DNA of 49,586 nt from an uncultured Clostridium sp. (GCA_947569365.1 CANOSM010000014.1:1-49586); one strand, 5' to 3'; counted from the first letter of the stretch, positions 25,350 to 35,516 are shown. Numbers and translations: made by a program. The notes: a model not told the origin generated them from the sequence alone.

Positions 25350-26414
25350 TTATTGTTCCTCATTTCCTTTTAATTTTTCTGCTCTATCACTTGCAATTAA
25401 GTTATCTATTAACTCATCTAAATTTCCATTTAAGAAGTCTTCCATTTGAAATATACTAAATCCAATTCTATGATCTGTTATTCTTCCCTGTGGATAATTA
25501 TATGTTCTGATTTTTTCACTTCTATCCCCTGATCCTACTTGACTTTTCCTTTCACTTGCAACTTCTTTTTCTTGTTTTTCTAATTCTCTCTCATATATCC
25601 TTGAACGAAGTAATCTCATTGCATATTCTCTATTTTGTACTTGTGATCTTTCTGTTTGGCATTCAGCAACTATTCCTGTTGGTACATGTATAAGTCTAAC
25701 TGCTGATGATGTTTTATTTACATGCTGTCCTCCAGCACCTGATGCTCTAAAAACGTCCATTTTTATGTCTGCTGGGTTTATTTCAATTTCTACATCTTCT
25801 ACTTCTGGAAGTACTGCTACTGTAACAGTAGATGTATGTATTCTCCCACTACTTTCTGTATCAGGAACTCTCTGGACTCTATGTACACCACTTTCGAACT
25901 TTAATCTACTATATGCTCCTTTTCCTGTAATCATAAATGATATCTCTTTATACCCTCCAAGTCCTGTTTCATTTTCATTTACAACTTCAAGTTTCCAGTG
26001 TTTCCTTTCTGCATACATTGAATACATTCTAAACAATACTCCTGCAAATAGTGCCGCTTCCTCTCCTCCAGCACCTCCTCTTATCTCACAGATAACATTT
26101 TTATCATCATTTGGGTCTTTAGGAATTAATAACATTTTTATTTCTTCTTCTATTTTTGGAAGTTTATCTTTTGCTTCTTCCATTTGTATTTCTGCAAGCT
26201 CTTTTAAATCTCTATCTGAAAGCATTTCTTTTGCTTCTTCTAAAGCTTGTGCTACCTTCTTATATTCTCTATACTTTTCAACAACTTCTTGTATATCACT
26301 ATGTTCTTTCATTAGTTTTTGCCATTCACTTTGTTTTGCGATTACTTCTGGGTCACTTATAAGAGAATTTAACTCTTCATACCTTTTTTCCACAGCTTCT
26401 AATTTTTGAAACAT
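25350..26414 (-). CDS. prfA: Peptide chain release factor 1
   Basis: Recognises UAA and UAG and triggers peptidyl-tRNA hydrolysis. At 354 aa it has normal length, an N-terminal helical domain (about 1-100), the RGGAGGEEA segment, the stop-codon-reading PxT motif within VPDTESSGR (about 185-193), the catalytic GGQ in [11 protein letters not shown] (about 228-238) and the C-terminal helix. The ATG lies behind AAGGAGAGA. Monocistronic; unlike in many Firmicutes, prmC does not follow it here. Confidence 0.97.
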   Translation of the reverse strand: MFQKLEAVEKRYEELNSLISDPEVIAKQSEWQKLMKEHSDIQEVVEKYREYKKVAQALEEAKEMLSDRDLKELAEIQMEEAKDKLPKIEEEIKMLLIPKDPNDDKNVICEIRGGAGGEEAALFAGVLFRMYSMYAERKHWKLEVVNENETGLGGYKEISFMITGKGAYSRLKFESGVHRVQRVPDTESSGRIHTSTVTVAVLPEVEDVEIEINPADIKMDVFRASGAGGQHVNKTSSAVRLIHVPTGIVAECQTERSQVQNREYAMRLLRSRIYERELEKQEKEVASERKSQVGSGDRSEKIRTYNYPQGRITDHRIGFSIFQMEDFLNGNLDELIDNLIASDRAEKLKGNEEQ

Positions 26415-26490
26415 AAAATCTCTCCTTATCTTTAATTAACGAAATATATTATATAACATATCTACCTTATTTTCAATTGTTTAGGCATTT

Positions 26491-27264
26491 TTATTTATCA
26501 TCCTTTATATTAAAAGTCCTTATTGTATTATCTCTTGTTATATTTGCTATTTCTTCTAACTCTAATTCTTTTATTTCTGATATCTTTTTTGCCACTAATT
26601 TAACATTTAATGAATTATTTCTAGTTCCTCTTAAAGGTTCTGGTGATAAATATGGGCTATCAGTCTCTATAAGCAATCTATTATTCGGAACTAGTTTTAC
26701 ACAATCATATGATTTAGCATTTTTGAACGTTATATTTCCACTAAATGATATATAAAAATCAAGATTTAGAGCTTCTTTTATTAATTCTTGATTTAATTGG
26801 CAACAATGAAATACACCTTTTTTATCCACAGGGTTATTTTTTAATATATTTATTGTATCTACCCATGCATCCCTCGAATGTATTACTATCGGTAAACTTA
26901 AATTATTTGCAATATCTATTTGCTTAGAAAATACATCCTTTTGTAAATCTTTATTTTCTTTATTCCAATAATAATCTAGTCCTATCTCTCCTATTGCTAG
27001 CACTTTATCTTCTCTAGCGATTTCCTCTATTTCTTTAATTTCTTCAAAAACATTTTCATTTATATCATTTGGAGATATTCCACAGGTTGCAAATATATGT
27101 GGATAACTTTTTGCTATATTTATTGCTTCTATTGATTTTTCTAAGGAATATCCTGCGCAAATAATATGTGTTATTTCATTTTCATACATATTCTTAATTA
27201 ATTTATCTCTATCTTCTTTAAAAGCTTCATCATTATAATGTGCATGTGAATCAAAGAAATTCAT
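26491..27264 (-). CDS. tatD: TatD family metal-dependent hydrolase
   Basis: A 257-aa TIM-barrel enzyme of the YcfH/TatD group, with DNase or D-aminoacyl-tRNA-type quality-control activities reported for relatives. Metal-site motifs are present in order: FDSHAHYND (start), GEIGLDYYW (about 93-101), IHSRDAW (about 126), FHCC and ETDSPYLSP (about 205). The ATG has AAAGGAG upstream. It lies between smc and prfA on the same strand but is separated from smc by a terminator. Confidence 0.93.
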   Translation of the reverse strand: MNFFDSHAHYNDEAFKEDRDKLIKNMYENEITHIICAGYSLEKSIEAINIAKSYPHIFATCGISPNDINENVFEEIKEIEEIAREDKVLAIGEIGLDYYWNKENKDLQKDVFSKQIDIANNLSLPIVIHSRDAWVDTINILKNNPVDKKGVFHCCQLNQELIKEALNLDFYISFSGNITFKNAKSYDCVKLVPNNRLLIETDSPYLSPEPLRGTRNNSLNVKLVAKKISEIKELELEEIANITRDNTIRTFNIKDDK

Positions 27265-27401
27265 AATTTTCTCCTTTTATAAAATTTTAAATATTATATC
27301 ACATTTTAGTTTTTAGTAAAAACTTTTATACTACCACTATGTACTTATATATATTTTTTTTAGAAATTTTAAATCTTAATTTTTCAATATATAAATATAT
27401 T

Positions 27402-27438
27402 AAAGTGTGAATAGTCCTTATAAAATTATCCACACTTT
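27402..27438 (-). terminator. smc terminator
   Basis: Eleven-base-pair stem with one G-U pair (27402-27412 with 27428-27438), about 20 nt after the smc stop. The U-tract is short, so efficiency is uncertain. Confidence 0.6.
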
Positions 27439-27459
27439 ATCTATTAAAAATAATATATT

Positions 27460-30400
27460 TTACTTTTTCAAATCTATTGATAACAATTTTGATATTCCAT
27501 TTTCCTCCATTGTAATTCCATAAACAGTATCTGCTACTTCCATTGTTCCTTTTCTATGTGTAATTACTAAAAATTGAGTATCACTTGAAAATTTCTTTAA
27601 ATAATCTGCAAATCTATATACATTAACATCATCAAGAGCAGCTTCTATTTCATCTAGTACACAAAATGGAGCTGGATTAATCTTTAGTATTGCAAATAAC
27701 AACGCAATTGCTGTAAATGCTCTTTCTCCTCCTGATAGTAAAGACATACTTTGTAGTTTCTTACCTGGTGGTTGTACTTCTATTTCAATTCCACTTTCTA
27801 AAATATCATTCTCATCTGTTAATCTAAGTTCTGCTTTACCACCACCAAATAATTCTTTAAATACTTCTGAAAAGTTTTCATTTATTATCTTAAATTTCTC
27901 TTTAAATTGGCTTTTCATCACTTCGGTTAGCTCTACTATTACTTCTCTTAGTTTAGACATTGTATTTTCTAAGTCCAATCTTTGCTCTGACATAAAGTCA
28001 TATCTTTCTTTTAATTTTTTATACTCTTCTATAGAATCAATATTTATACTTCCTAAATCTTTTATTTGACTTCTTAAATCATTTACTTGTTTTTCAACTT
28101 CTACAACATTTGTAGGCTTTTTATATTCTGTAGCACTTCCTGGTGTTAGTTCATATTCCTCCCACATTTTATTTATAATTTGGTCTCTTTCGGATTCTAG
28201 CTTTTCCTTTTTCATATCACTTTTTATAACTTGATTTTTTAAGTCTTCTATTTTTTTCATCTGATCTAGTATATTTTCTTCTATTTCATTTAGTTTTTCA
28301 CTTTTAGTTTGTCTATCTTTCTTTAACTCTTCGATTTTCTTTCCACTATTTGAAGTATCAGTTTTTAGTTTTTCTATATTTAATTCTATTTCTTTAATCT
28401 TTTCTTCAAGTTCGGCATTTTCCTTTAATATATTCTCTCTTTGTTCTTTTTTATTATTTATAATTAACTTTGTGTTTTCTATATCTACATTTATTCTATC
28501 TAGTATTTCATCAATAGACTCTGCACTTTCATCAAAAGAAGATACTGAAATTTTAAGATTAGTAATATCAAATTTTAGATCATCAATATATTTTTGCTCA
28601 TCTTTATTTAATGCAACATATTCATTAATTTCATCTGATAATTTTGTATTTTCTTCTTCTAATTGTTTTATTTTGTTATTTAATTCCTCTTGCTCTTTAT
28701 TACTAATATCTTTTTGCTCTTTTAATGAACTCTGTTCTTCTTTTAATTTAGCAATTCTTTCTTCTACCTTTTTAATAGCCTCTTCTTCAGATACAACTTT
28801 TTGTTTTTCAGTTGCATATACTATTTCTATTTCTTGAAGTTCTTTTTCTAATGAAGAAACTACACTTAAAGTATCCTCAATTTCCTCTTCGTATTCTTCT
28901 TTTTCTTTTTTTAATTTATTTATTTTGCTATCTAAATCCTTAAGTTCATTTTTTAAATCCTCAATTTCTCTAGAACGCCCTAAAATATTTACTGTTTTTT
29001 GTATTATACTACCACCTGTAATCATACCAGATGGATTTACTATATCACCTTCTAAAGTCACTATTTTAAAAGAATATTTATCCTTTTTAGAAAGTGATAC
29101 TGCTGTATCCATATTATCTACAATAACTGTCCTTCCTAATAGATTTAATATTATTTGCTCATATTTTTTATCAAATTTAATTAAATCTGACGCTACTCCT
29201 ATTACTCCTTTATCTTCAGTAAAACTATCTATTTTTTTACCTTTAACAGAAGATATTGGTAAAAAAGATGCTCTACCTAATTTATTTTTTCTTAAATATT
29301 CTACTAGCTTCTTAGCATCTTCTTCTGTGTCTGTAACAATATTTTGCATAGCTTGTCCAAGACTCATTTCTATTGCTACTTCATATTCTTTTGGTGCTGA
29401 TATTAAATTTGCTAAAACCCCATGATTTCCTTTATTTAAAGAAACATTTCTTTCACATTCTTTTAAAATAGCTTTAATACTTTTAGTATATCCTTCTTTT
29501 TCTCTTTCTGTTTCCTCTAAAAACTTTAATTTAGAATCTTTTATCCTTTTATCTGAATCTAAATTATTGATCTTTGTTTGAAAATCTTTTAACTTATTTT
29601 CAGCTTCATTTCTTTTTTCTTCAATTTCTTCTAATTGAGTTTTTATTTTATTTCTTCTACTATCTATCTCATAAAAAGCTCTGCTTATTTCTTCTTTATG
29701 TATTCTTGATCTATCAAGTTCAGATATATATGATGTAATTTCAGATTTAATGTTATTTTCTCTTTTTTCCGAATTCTCCATATTTGCAATTAAAGTAGAA
29801 ATAACATTTGATATTTCATACTTCTCATCTGTATTTTTCTCTACTATTTGTTTCTTTTTCTCTATTTCAATCTCTTTGCTAGACAATTTATCTGTAAGTT
29901 TTGTAAGCTCTGCTTCTTTTTCTTCCAATTCTTTAGAAAATTTCTCTTTATTTAAGAATAAATTCTCTTTTTTTCCTTGTTTTTGATTTTTCTCTTCTTC
30001 TAATTCTTTTATTCTTTCTTCTGATTCGTCAATTTCTGTTTTAAATCTTTCAAAATTAGAATTATTATTATTTATTCTTTCTTTATTTATATTTATCTCA
30101 GAAATTAATTGCTCTTTTCGCTTTTCGCTTTCAAGGCTTAAATTTTGAATGCTTTCTATTTGGTTTGTAATATCATCTATACTTTTTCTTAATTCTTCCT
30201 TTTGTAATTGTATATTTGAAAGTCGTTCTTCCTCTCTTACAATTTGAGTATTAAAAATATCTTCATCTTTTAATACCTCTTCTATTTTTGACTTATACAT
30301 TTCAATATTATGAATAAATAATCCAACTTCTATTGATTTTAATTCTTCTCTTAAATCTAAAAATCTTTTTGCTTTTTCTGACTGAATCTTTAATGGATCT

Positions 30401-31005
30401 AAATTTACTTCTATTTCAGAAATTATATCATTTATTCTAAGTAAATTTAATTTAGTTTGCTCTAATTTCTTTTCAGACTCTGCTTTTCTAGTTCTATGTT
30501 TTACTATTCCAGCAGCCTCTTCAAATACATGTCTTCTTTCTTCAGATTTATTACTTAATATCTCATCTATTTTGCCTTGTCCTATTATAGAATATCCATC
30601 TTTTCCAATTCCTGTATCCATAAATAATTCTAAAATATCCTTAAGTCTGCAAGGTGTCTTATTAATATAATATCCTGACTCTCCATTTCTATATATTCTT
30701 CTAGTTACAGTAACTTCATTAAATTCAATTGGTAACTTTCCATCAGAATTATCTATCACAATTGATGCCTCTGCAAATCCCAATGATTTTCTATTTTGAG
30801 TTCCAGCAAATATAACATCTTCTGTTTTAGATCCTCTTAATGATTTCATACTTTGTTCTCCTAGAACCCATCTTATACTATCTGATATATTACTTTTTCC
30901 AGATCCATTTGGTCCAATTACTGTTGTTACTCCAGGCATAAAATCAAGTACAGTTTTATCTGCAAATGATTTAAATCCCTGTAATTCTAACTTTTTTAAA
31001 TACAT
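27460..31005 (-). CDS. smc: Chromosome segregation protein SMC
   Basis: Condensin ATPase that organises and segregates the chromosome. The 1,181-aa length is typical. The head half at the N-terminus has Walker A GPNGSGKSN at 32-40 and a GYYINKTPCRLKDI segment. Two long coiled coils (about 170-500 and 670-1020) flank the hinge (about 520-660), which keeps its Gly-rich core. The C-terminal half-head has the signature LSGGERAFTAIALLFA, Walker B VLDEIEAALDD and the D-loop. The P-loop GGA-AAA codons here are normal, in contrast to the ABC and folC genes. Monocistronic. Confidence 0.98.
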   Translation of the reverse strand: MYLKKLELQGFKSFADKTVLDFMPGVTTVIGPNGSGKSNISDSIRWVLGEQSMKSLRGSKTEDVIFAGTQNRKSLGFAEASIVIDNSDGKLPIEFNEVTVTRRIYRNGESGYYINKTPCRLKDILELFMDTGIGKDGYSIIGQGKIDEILSNKSEERRHVFEEAAGIVKHRTRKAESEKKLEQTKLNLLRINDIISEIEVNLDPLKIQSEKAKRFLDLREELKSIEVGLFIHNIEMYKSKIEEVLKDEDIFNTQIVREEERLSNIQLQKEELRKSIDDITNQIESIQNLSLESEKRKEQLISEININKERINNNNSNFERFKTEIDESEERIKELEEEKNQKQGKKENLFLNKEKFSKELEEKEAELTKLTDKLSSKEIEIEKKKQIVEKNTDEKYEISNVISTLIANMENSEKRENNIKSEITSYISELDRSRIHKEEISRAFYEIDSRRNKIKTQLEEIEEKRNEAENKLKDFQTKINNLDSDKRIKDSKLKFLEETEREKEGYTKSIKAILKECERNVSLNKGNHGVLANLISAPKEYEVAIEMSLGQAMQNIVTDTEEDAKKLVEYLRKNKLGRASFLPISSVKGKKIDSFTEDKGVIGVASDLIKFDKKYEQIILNLLGRTVIVDNMDTAVSLSKKDKYSFKIVTLEGDIVNPSGMITGGSIIQKTVNILGRSREIEDLKNELKDLDSKINKLKKEKEEYEEEIEDTLSVVSSLEKELQEIEIVYATEKQKVVSEEEAIKKVEERIAKLKEEQSSLKEQKDISNKEQEELNNKIKQLEEENTKLSDEINEYVALNKDEQKYIDDLKFDITNLKISVSSFDESAESIDEILDRINVDIENTKLIINNKKEQRENILKENAELEEKIKEIELNIEKLKTDTSNSGKKIEELKKDRQTKSEKLNEIEENILDQMKKIEDLKNQVIKSDMKKEKLESERDQIINKMWEEYELTPGSATEYKKPTNVVEVEKQVNDLRSQIKDLGSINIDSIEEYKKLKERYDFMSEQRLDLENTMSKLREVIVELTEVMKSQFKEKFKIINENFSEVFKELFGGGKAELRLTDENDILESGIEIEVQPPGKKLQSMSLLSGGERAFTAIALLFAILKINPAPFCVLDEIEAALDDVNVYRFADYLKKFSSDTQFLVITHRKGTMEVADTVYGITMEENGISKLLSIDLKK

Positions 31006-31119
31006 CTTTTGCTTTCCTTTTTATTGGTATTTAGTACTTTGTACTAGCATATATATAATATATTAAAATCTCATTTTTATCAAGAATTTACACTTATACT
31101 TTATATTTTTTATAATAAT

Positions 31120-31740
31120 TTATTTTTGAGAGATAATCTCTTTTACTTTTTCGATATCTTTTGTTGCAATTTGAGCAAAATCTATTGTAAAGACAAATCT
31201 TCCAATTTCTAAATTTAATTCTTCTGCTAAATATTTCTGAAGTGATACAAATTCTTGAATATTCATTAATAATTTATCATATACATTACAAGCTCTTCCA
31301 TGTAATTGAAAATATAATTTATTCTCTTGTTTCATTACTATTATACTAAGCATGCATGGTTTTATCTCACCTTGTTGGTCAATTTCTTTTCTCCATGTAG
31401 TTCCAATACCAGTCCTATTATTTTTCAATCTGTTTATAATATATACTATTTGTGAATTTGGCTCATCAAATAATCTATGATAATAAATCTTTGTCCACTC
31501 ATGACAAACTAATTCTTCATTTTCACCAGATATAATATATTGATTAATAATATCAATATTTTTTTGATTAATAGGAAATCTCTCATCTACTTTTTCGATA
31601 ATAGGACATTCTATCTCAATTTCTAAACTTTCCATTCTAGTAAAACGTTCATCTTGTGGAATAAATCCACTATTATATAATTCATAAAGAGCTTTCCTCC
31701 ATACTATATTAGTACTTTCTTTTTCTTTTATAAAAATCAT
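31120..31740 (-). CDS. Thymidylate-synthase-superfamily protein, divergent
   Basis: A 206-aa cytosolic protein. Its C-terminal half follows thymidylate synthase in order. KPCML (Cys 129) sits where the nucleophile motif PPCH should be. A strand KLYFQLHGRACNVYDK then replaces the phosphate-binding RSxD segment, Asn 160 stands in the place of the pyrimidine-binding Asn, and EIGRFVFTIDFAQI replaces the folate-side segment. The Cys and Asn are kept, but the His after Cys and the Asp of RSxD are changed, and the protein is about 60 residues shorter than ThyA. It may be a nucleotide-modifying (for example hydroxymethylase-type) or non-catalytic relative. This assignment rests on motif order only. 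Confidence 0.5.
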   Translation of the reverse strand: MIFIKEKESTNIVWRKALYELYNSGFIPQDERFTRMESLEIEIECPIIEKVDERFPINQKNIDIINQYIISGENEELVCHEWTKIYYHRLFDEPNSQIVYIINRLKNNRTGIGTTWRKEIDQQGEIKPCMLSIIVMKQENKLYFQLHGRACNVYDKLLMNIQEFVSLQKYLAEELNLEIGRFVFTIDFAQIATKDIEKVKEIISQK

Positions 31741-31863
31741 TTTTAATACCTTTATTTCATTTTATTGTATCTAAAATTATAACATTTCACTTTTTTATTT
31801 ACAACATTCATATAATATAATATTTTTATAATTTATACTTTTTATATATGTTATATTTTTCAG

Positions 31864-31892
31864 TTGACTATTTAATTTTTAATATATAAAAT
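31864..31892 (+). promoter_or_regulatory. Promoter of the HD-GYP/AIM24 pair
   Basis: TTGACT (31864-31869), a 17-nt spacer and TAAAAT (31887-31892), followed by a 19-nt leader with GGGAG before the ATG. Confidence 0.6.
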
Positions 31893-31911
31893 ATTTATAG
31901 GGAGTATTATT

Positions 31912-32850
31912 ATGAAGGAAGAATTTGATTTTTATAGTAAAACTAGCCTAAAGTCATATAACTTAGATAGCAAAATACGTTATCAACTAAAGACTTTAGA
32001 TAGTTTAGATAACTTTACTAGAAGACATTCTGAAAATGTTGCAAATATTACTTGTAGACTTTGTGAATATTTAAAAATGGATGAAGGATTTACAATTTAT
32101 ACTACAACATGTGCATATATACATGATTTAGGAAAAATTTTTATTCCTCCTGCTGTTCTTCAAAAAACATCAAAATTAACTGAAGAAGAATATGAAATTA
32201 TGAAAACTCATACAACCATAGGATACAATATGTGCAGAAAAGATCCAGAACTTAGACCCTATTCTGCAGGAGCTTATTATCATCATGAAGGATTAAATGG
32301 TTCAGGATATCCTAATCATTTAACAGAAAAAGATATTCCATATGAAGCTCAGATTATACGTGTAGCAGATGAATTTGAAGCTATTACTGCTAAAAGGCAA
32401 TATAAAACACATATTGGAATTATTGAGACTTTGAATATTCTTATTGAAAATGCTCAACCTATGAAACCAAAAGAAGGTTCTAAAATGATTATAAAAGATA
32501 CTACTGTTGGTAAAGTAGATAAAAAAATTGTAAGAGCACTTTTTAGAGTTATTATTGATGATACAGAAAATGAAATTGTATGTCGTTCTGATTATTTAAA
32601 TTTTATTCAGAAAGAAATTTCTAGATTAAGTAAAGCAGAAAAATATTATGATAAATACTTAAAATCTAAAACAGAAAGTCAAAAAAATTACAATAAAGAA
32701 GGTGTCTTAATGTATTTAACTACTTCAGGTGAAACTATAGATAATTTTATGCAAGTTAAAAATGAGTATGAAGCTTCTTTAAAAGCAAGACAAGAACATA
32801 TAAAGAAACTTTCTGGTGAAGTTAAAAGTATAAAAAAATTACGTGTATAG
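31912..32850 (+). CDS. HD-GYP domain phosphohydrolase
   Basis: A 312-aa cytosolic protein without sensory or membrane segments. The HD-GYP core spans about 25-200: His 39, the HD pair in YIHDLGK (71-72), His 100, the double His of YYHHEGLNGSGYP (124-125) and ADEFEAIT. This signature belongs to enzymes that split cyclic di-GMP or related cyclic dinucleotides; the GYP loop is intact. The C-terminal ~100 residues are helical and of unknown use. It lies 12 nt upstream of an AIM24 gene with its own GGAGG, so the two are co-transcribed. Confidence 0.88.
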   Translation: MKEEFDFYSKTSLKSYNLDSKIRYQLKTLDSLDNFTRRHSENVANITCRLCEYLKMDEGFTIYTTTCAYIHDLGKIFIPPAVLQKTSKLTEEEYEIMKTHTTIGYNMCRKDPELRPYSAGAYYHHEGLNGSGYPNHLTEKDIPYEAQIIRVADEFEAITAKRQYKTHIGIIETLNILIENAQPMKPKEGSKMIIKDTTVGKVDKKIVRALFRVIIDDTENEIVCRSDYLNFIQKEISRLSKAEKYYDKYLKSKTESQKNYNKEGVLMYLTTSGETIDNFMQVKNEYEASLKARQEHIKKLSGEVKSIKKLRV

Positions 32851-32862
32851 GAGGATAAAATA

Positions 32863-33663
32863 TTGTTTAAAATTGAGAATTTAGAAAATAATCAAAATAT
32901 AAAAATAGTAGAACAAAAAAATGATATGAAAGTTTTAGAGTATGTTAATGACTTAAGTGTTACACCTGATATGGCAGTATCTGCATACTTTTCATCAAAA
33001 ATGAATGTAAGAAAGAGACAACTTTTAATTACATTAGATAATAATGAATATACAATTAGTGCTGGAGCAATGCAATGGATAGCAGGAAATGTTAATGCTA
33101 CTGCAGATGTAAAAGGCGTAGGCGATTTCTTCGGAAAGATTGTAAAAGGCGCTGTTACAAATGAAAGTGCTGTTAAGCCTAAATATTCTGGATCTGGTTT
33201 ATTAATGCTTGAGCCAACATATAAACATATTATATTAGATTCTGTTGAGAACTGGGATAATGGGATTGTATTGGATGATGGTTTATTCTTAGCATGTGAA
33301 TCTAGTATAAAACAATCTATTGTTGCAAGATCTAATTTGTCTTCTGCTATTTTAGGAGGAGAAGGATTATTTAATTTAAGCTTATCAGGTAAAGGAACTT
33401 TCGCACTTGAAAGCCCTGTTCCTAAAGAAGAACTTATTGAAGTTACATTAGATAATGATGTTTTAAAAGTTGATGGTAACTTTGCTATAGCTTGGTCTTC
33501 TACTTTAAACTTTACAGTTGAAAAATCAACTAAAAGTTTAATTGGATCTGCTGTTTCTGCAGAAGGTTTTGTAAATGTATATAGAGGAAGTGGAAAGATA
33601 TTGTTGGCTCCTATAAAGGATACTAAACTTTCAACACTTGCATCAATGCCTAGAAACAAATAG
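32863..33663 (+). CDS. AIM24 family protein
   Basis: A 266-aa protein of the AIM24/TIGR00266 beta-roll family, built of repeated beta strands and Gly turns (for example GNVNATADVKGVGDF and SGSGLLMLEP). The family's function in bacteria is not established. The start is TTG 32863, with GGAGG 8 nt upstream. No signal or membrane segment. Pairing with the HD-GYP gene suggests a common regulon, but I cannot assign a reaction. Confidence 0.85.
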   Translation: MFKIENLENNQNIKIVEQKNDMKVLEYVNDLSVTPDMAVSAYFSSKMNVRKRQLLITLDNNEYTISAGAMQWIAGNVNATADVKGVGDFFGKIVKGAVTNESAVKPKYSGSGLLMLEPTYKHIILDSVENWDNGIVLDDGLFLACESSIKQSIVARSNLSSAILGGEGLFNLSLSGKGTFALESPVPKEELIEVTLDNDVLKVDGNFAIAWSSTLNFTVEKSTKSLIGSAVSAEGFVNVYRGSGKILLAPIKDTKLSTLASMPRNK

Positions 33664-33685
33664 TTTTAAAATTTTATATAAACAT

Positions 33686-33717
33686 AAAAAATAACTCAAG
33701 ATCGTGAGTTATTTTTT
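33686..33717. terminator. Bidirectional terminator
   Basis: Stem AATAACTCA/TGAGTTATT with a 6-nt loop; it has an A run on the left and a T run on the right, so it can end both AIM24 (+) and the convergent amidase (-). Confidence 0.85.
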
Positions 33718-33732
33718 ATTTATTAAATTATT

Positions 33733-34473
33733 TTATCTATAAAAGTAATTCATTATTCCAATATAAACTCCATATGCAAGTCTATCTTGATACTTATCAT
33801 CTTTTAAATTCTTTTCCTCTTCATAATTAGATAAAAATCCACATTCTACTATAGTCGTTGGTATTTCTACATTTTTTATTATATAAACATTATCAATACT
33901 TTTAGCTATTCTATTATTTTCTTTTTCTATATTTTCATTTAAAGCACCTTGTATACACTCTGCTAGTTTCTTACCATCTTCTGAATCTTTTTTATAAAAA
34001 GTTTGCCATCCATCATATTGCGTTTGCTCTAATTTATTAAGATGTATTGAAACAAATATATCTGCTGTACTTTCATTTCCTATCTTTACTCTATTTTTAA
34101 TATCTGATACTTTCTTCTTTCCTATACTATCTTCTTCATTATCATATATTCCATTTTCATCAGATCTAGTAAGCACAACAGTTGCTCCACTTTCCTCTAG
34201 AAGCTTTTGTAACTTAAGAGCTATTTTTAAATTTATTTCTGACTCTACTGTCCCATTACCACCAACAGCACCTCCATCTGGAGTACCATGTCCTGCGTCT
34301 ATAACAATTACTTTATTTGATACTGGAACTGCGTTTACCATTTTAGTATTTTCTATGCTGTCCATGTAATTATTAGAATTTTCAATATTATTTCCACTTA
34401 TCTGACTAATAGATATTGACATTACTAATGCAAAAATAATTAATAATATCCTCTTCTTATTTACAACTATCAT
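33733..34473 (-). CDS. cwlD: N-acetylmuramoyl-L-alanine amidase, CwlD-type
   Basis: An Amidase_3 enzyme cutting the MurNAc-L-Ala bond. In spore formers CwlD is needed for muramic lactam in the spore cortex. The start is ATG 34473 (AGGTGAT upstream), giving 246 aa with an N-terminal membrane or signal segment (about 6-25). Zinc motifs follow in order: VIDAGHGTPDGG (first His), ESEINL (Glu), SIHLN (second His) and the catalytic Glu in TTIVECGFLSN near the C-terminus. The length and lack of SH3 or SPOR repeats fit CwlD better than a vegetative autolysin. Confidence 0.82.
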   Translation of the reverse strand: MIVVNKKRILLIIFALVMSISISQISGNNIENSNNYMDSIENTKMVNAVPVSNKVIVIDAGHGTPDGGAVGGNGTVESEINLKIALKLQKLLEESGATVVLTRSDENGIYDNEEDSIGKKKVSDIKNRVKIGNESTADIFVSIHLNKLEQTQYDGWQTFYKKDSEDGKKLAECIQGALNENIEKENNRIAKSIDNVYIIKNVEIPTTIVECGFLSNYEEEKNLKDDKYQDRLAYGVYIGIMNYFYR

Positions 34474-34585
34474 AATATCACCTATGATAATTATATGTGA
34501 ATATTTCTTTAATATTATTATTTTATTATACATATTTTTCTTTTAAATACATTCTTAAATATTTTTTATTGGAATATTATAATTA

Positions 34586-34621
34586 TTAAAATAAAAAGAA
34601 CAGTCGTTTAGCTGCTCTTTT
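34586..34621 (-). terminator. Terminator of the MNT/HEPN pair
   Basis: On the - strand a 10-bp stem with one G-U pair (34612-34621 with 34594-34603) followed by a T-rich run. Confidence 0.75.
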
Positions 34622-34626
34622 GCTTA

Positions 34627-35034
34627 TTATTTTATATTATACTTTTTAAAATATTCTTCTACTAACTTTATTAATTCTTTTGCTGTATCAATCTGTAACT
34701 TTGTTTCTTCATCTGTTGGAGTAAATTCATCATCGTAATCACTGTCTTCTCTAACTTTACTTGCTTGGCTAATTTTTTTACTTATCATTTTAGGAAATTT
34801 TTCTGTTTTTATATAATATTGATTAAAATATGCTAGTACATCTTTATGTCTCTTAAAATCCACTCTTTCTAAAGCAAGTACAGCTTTAATTGAATGGAAA
34901 ATTGAATAATACGCTCTATTATTAGCATTTAAATATCACTTATTTTGATAACTAAATTCTGCATCAGATAAATCTTGTTTAGCTCTTTCTAATCTATAAT
35001 TAGCAAATCCGTTTATTGTTAGTTCTTCATCCAT
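34627..35034 (-). pseudogene. HEPN-domain protein interrupted by an in-frame TGA
   Basis: Toxin-type HEPN protein paired with the MNT gene. From ATG 35034 it would be 135 aa, but codon 33 is TGA (34938-34936); the rest is in the same frame. The RNase signature RAYYSIFH (Rx6H type) and the alpha-helical C-terminal part lie beyond the stop. Without readthrough only a 32-aa peptide is made, or a short protein restarting at 34863 (78 aa) that lacks the active site. Other genes here end in TGA and use TGG for Trp, so TGA is a real stop. Most simply a nonsense mutation of an Arg (CGA-type) codon that inactivated the toxin. Confidence 0.85.
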
Positions 35035-35362
35035 GTAAAACCACTCCTTCTTTTTGAACATTCATATAAAATGGTATTATATTAATTCTATTATTATATT
35101 TTTCTATGTTCCTAACAATTGGAGAAATGATAATATCACTTTCGGTTTCTAGCTCACATGCTAACTCACGTATTTTCATTCTATATTCAGCAATTTCTGT
35201 TTCATTAAAATCAGTTAAAATCATTATATCAATATCGGAATTTTTATCATAATCTCCCCTAGCATAAGATCCATACAATATTACTTTTTTTAATCTATCT
35301 CCTGTTAGTGCTGATACTTCTACTAAGAATTGTTTTAAAATACTATCTATCTTGTCAGGCAT
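35027..35362 (-). CDS. MNT-type nucleotidyltransferase (antitoxin)
   Basis: A 111-aa minimal nucleotidyltransferase. The start is ATG 35362 with AAAGGAGG upstream; the frame open to 35455 has no ribosome site. Motif GSYARGDYDKNSDIDIMI (GSx10DxD) is intact. In HEPN/MNT modules this enzyme neutralises the HEPN RNase, in characterised cases by AMPylating it. It overlaps the HEPN start by 8 nt. Here the partner gene carries a stop codon, so the antitoxin may now be orphaned. Confidence 0.9.
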   Translation of the reverse strand: MPDKIDSILKQFLVEVSALTGDRLKKVILYGSYARGDYDKNSDIDIMILTDFNETEIAEYRMKIRELACELETESDIIISPIVRNIEKYNNRINIIPFYMNVQKEGVVLHG

Positions 35363-35516
35363 ATTACTTCCTCCTTTACTTATATTAAAACATAAACTTC
35401 CTTGTTCATCAAGCATTTTTCCATTTTTAAAACTTCTATAAATTAGGTCTGTCATTTAGAATTCTATATCAAAAATCTATAATTATAGATATACTTATCA
35501 TCTTAGTATTTACTTT

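Noticed and set aside
34936..34938. TGA in the HEPN gene as a recoded (Trp or other) codon
   Set aside because: Other genes in the window end in TGA (for example 4415-4417) and Trp is encoded by TGG, so the standard code applies.
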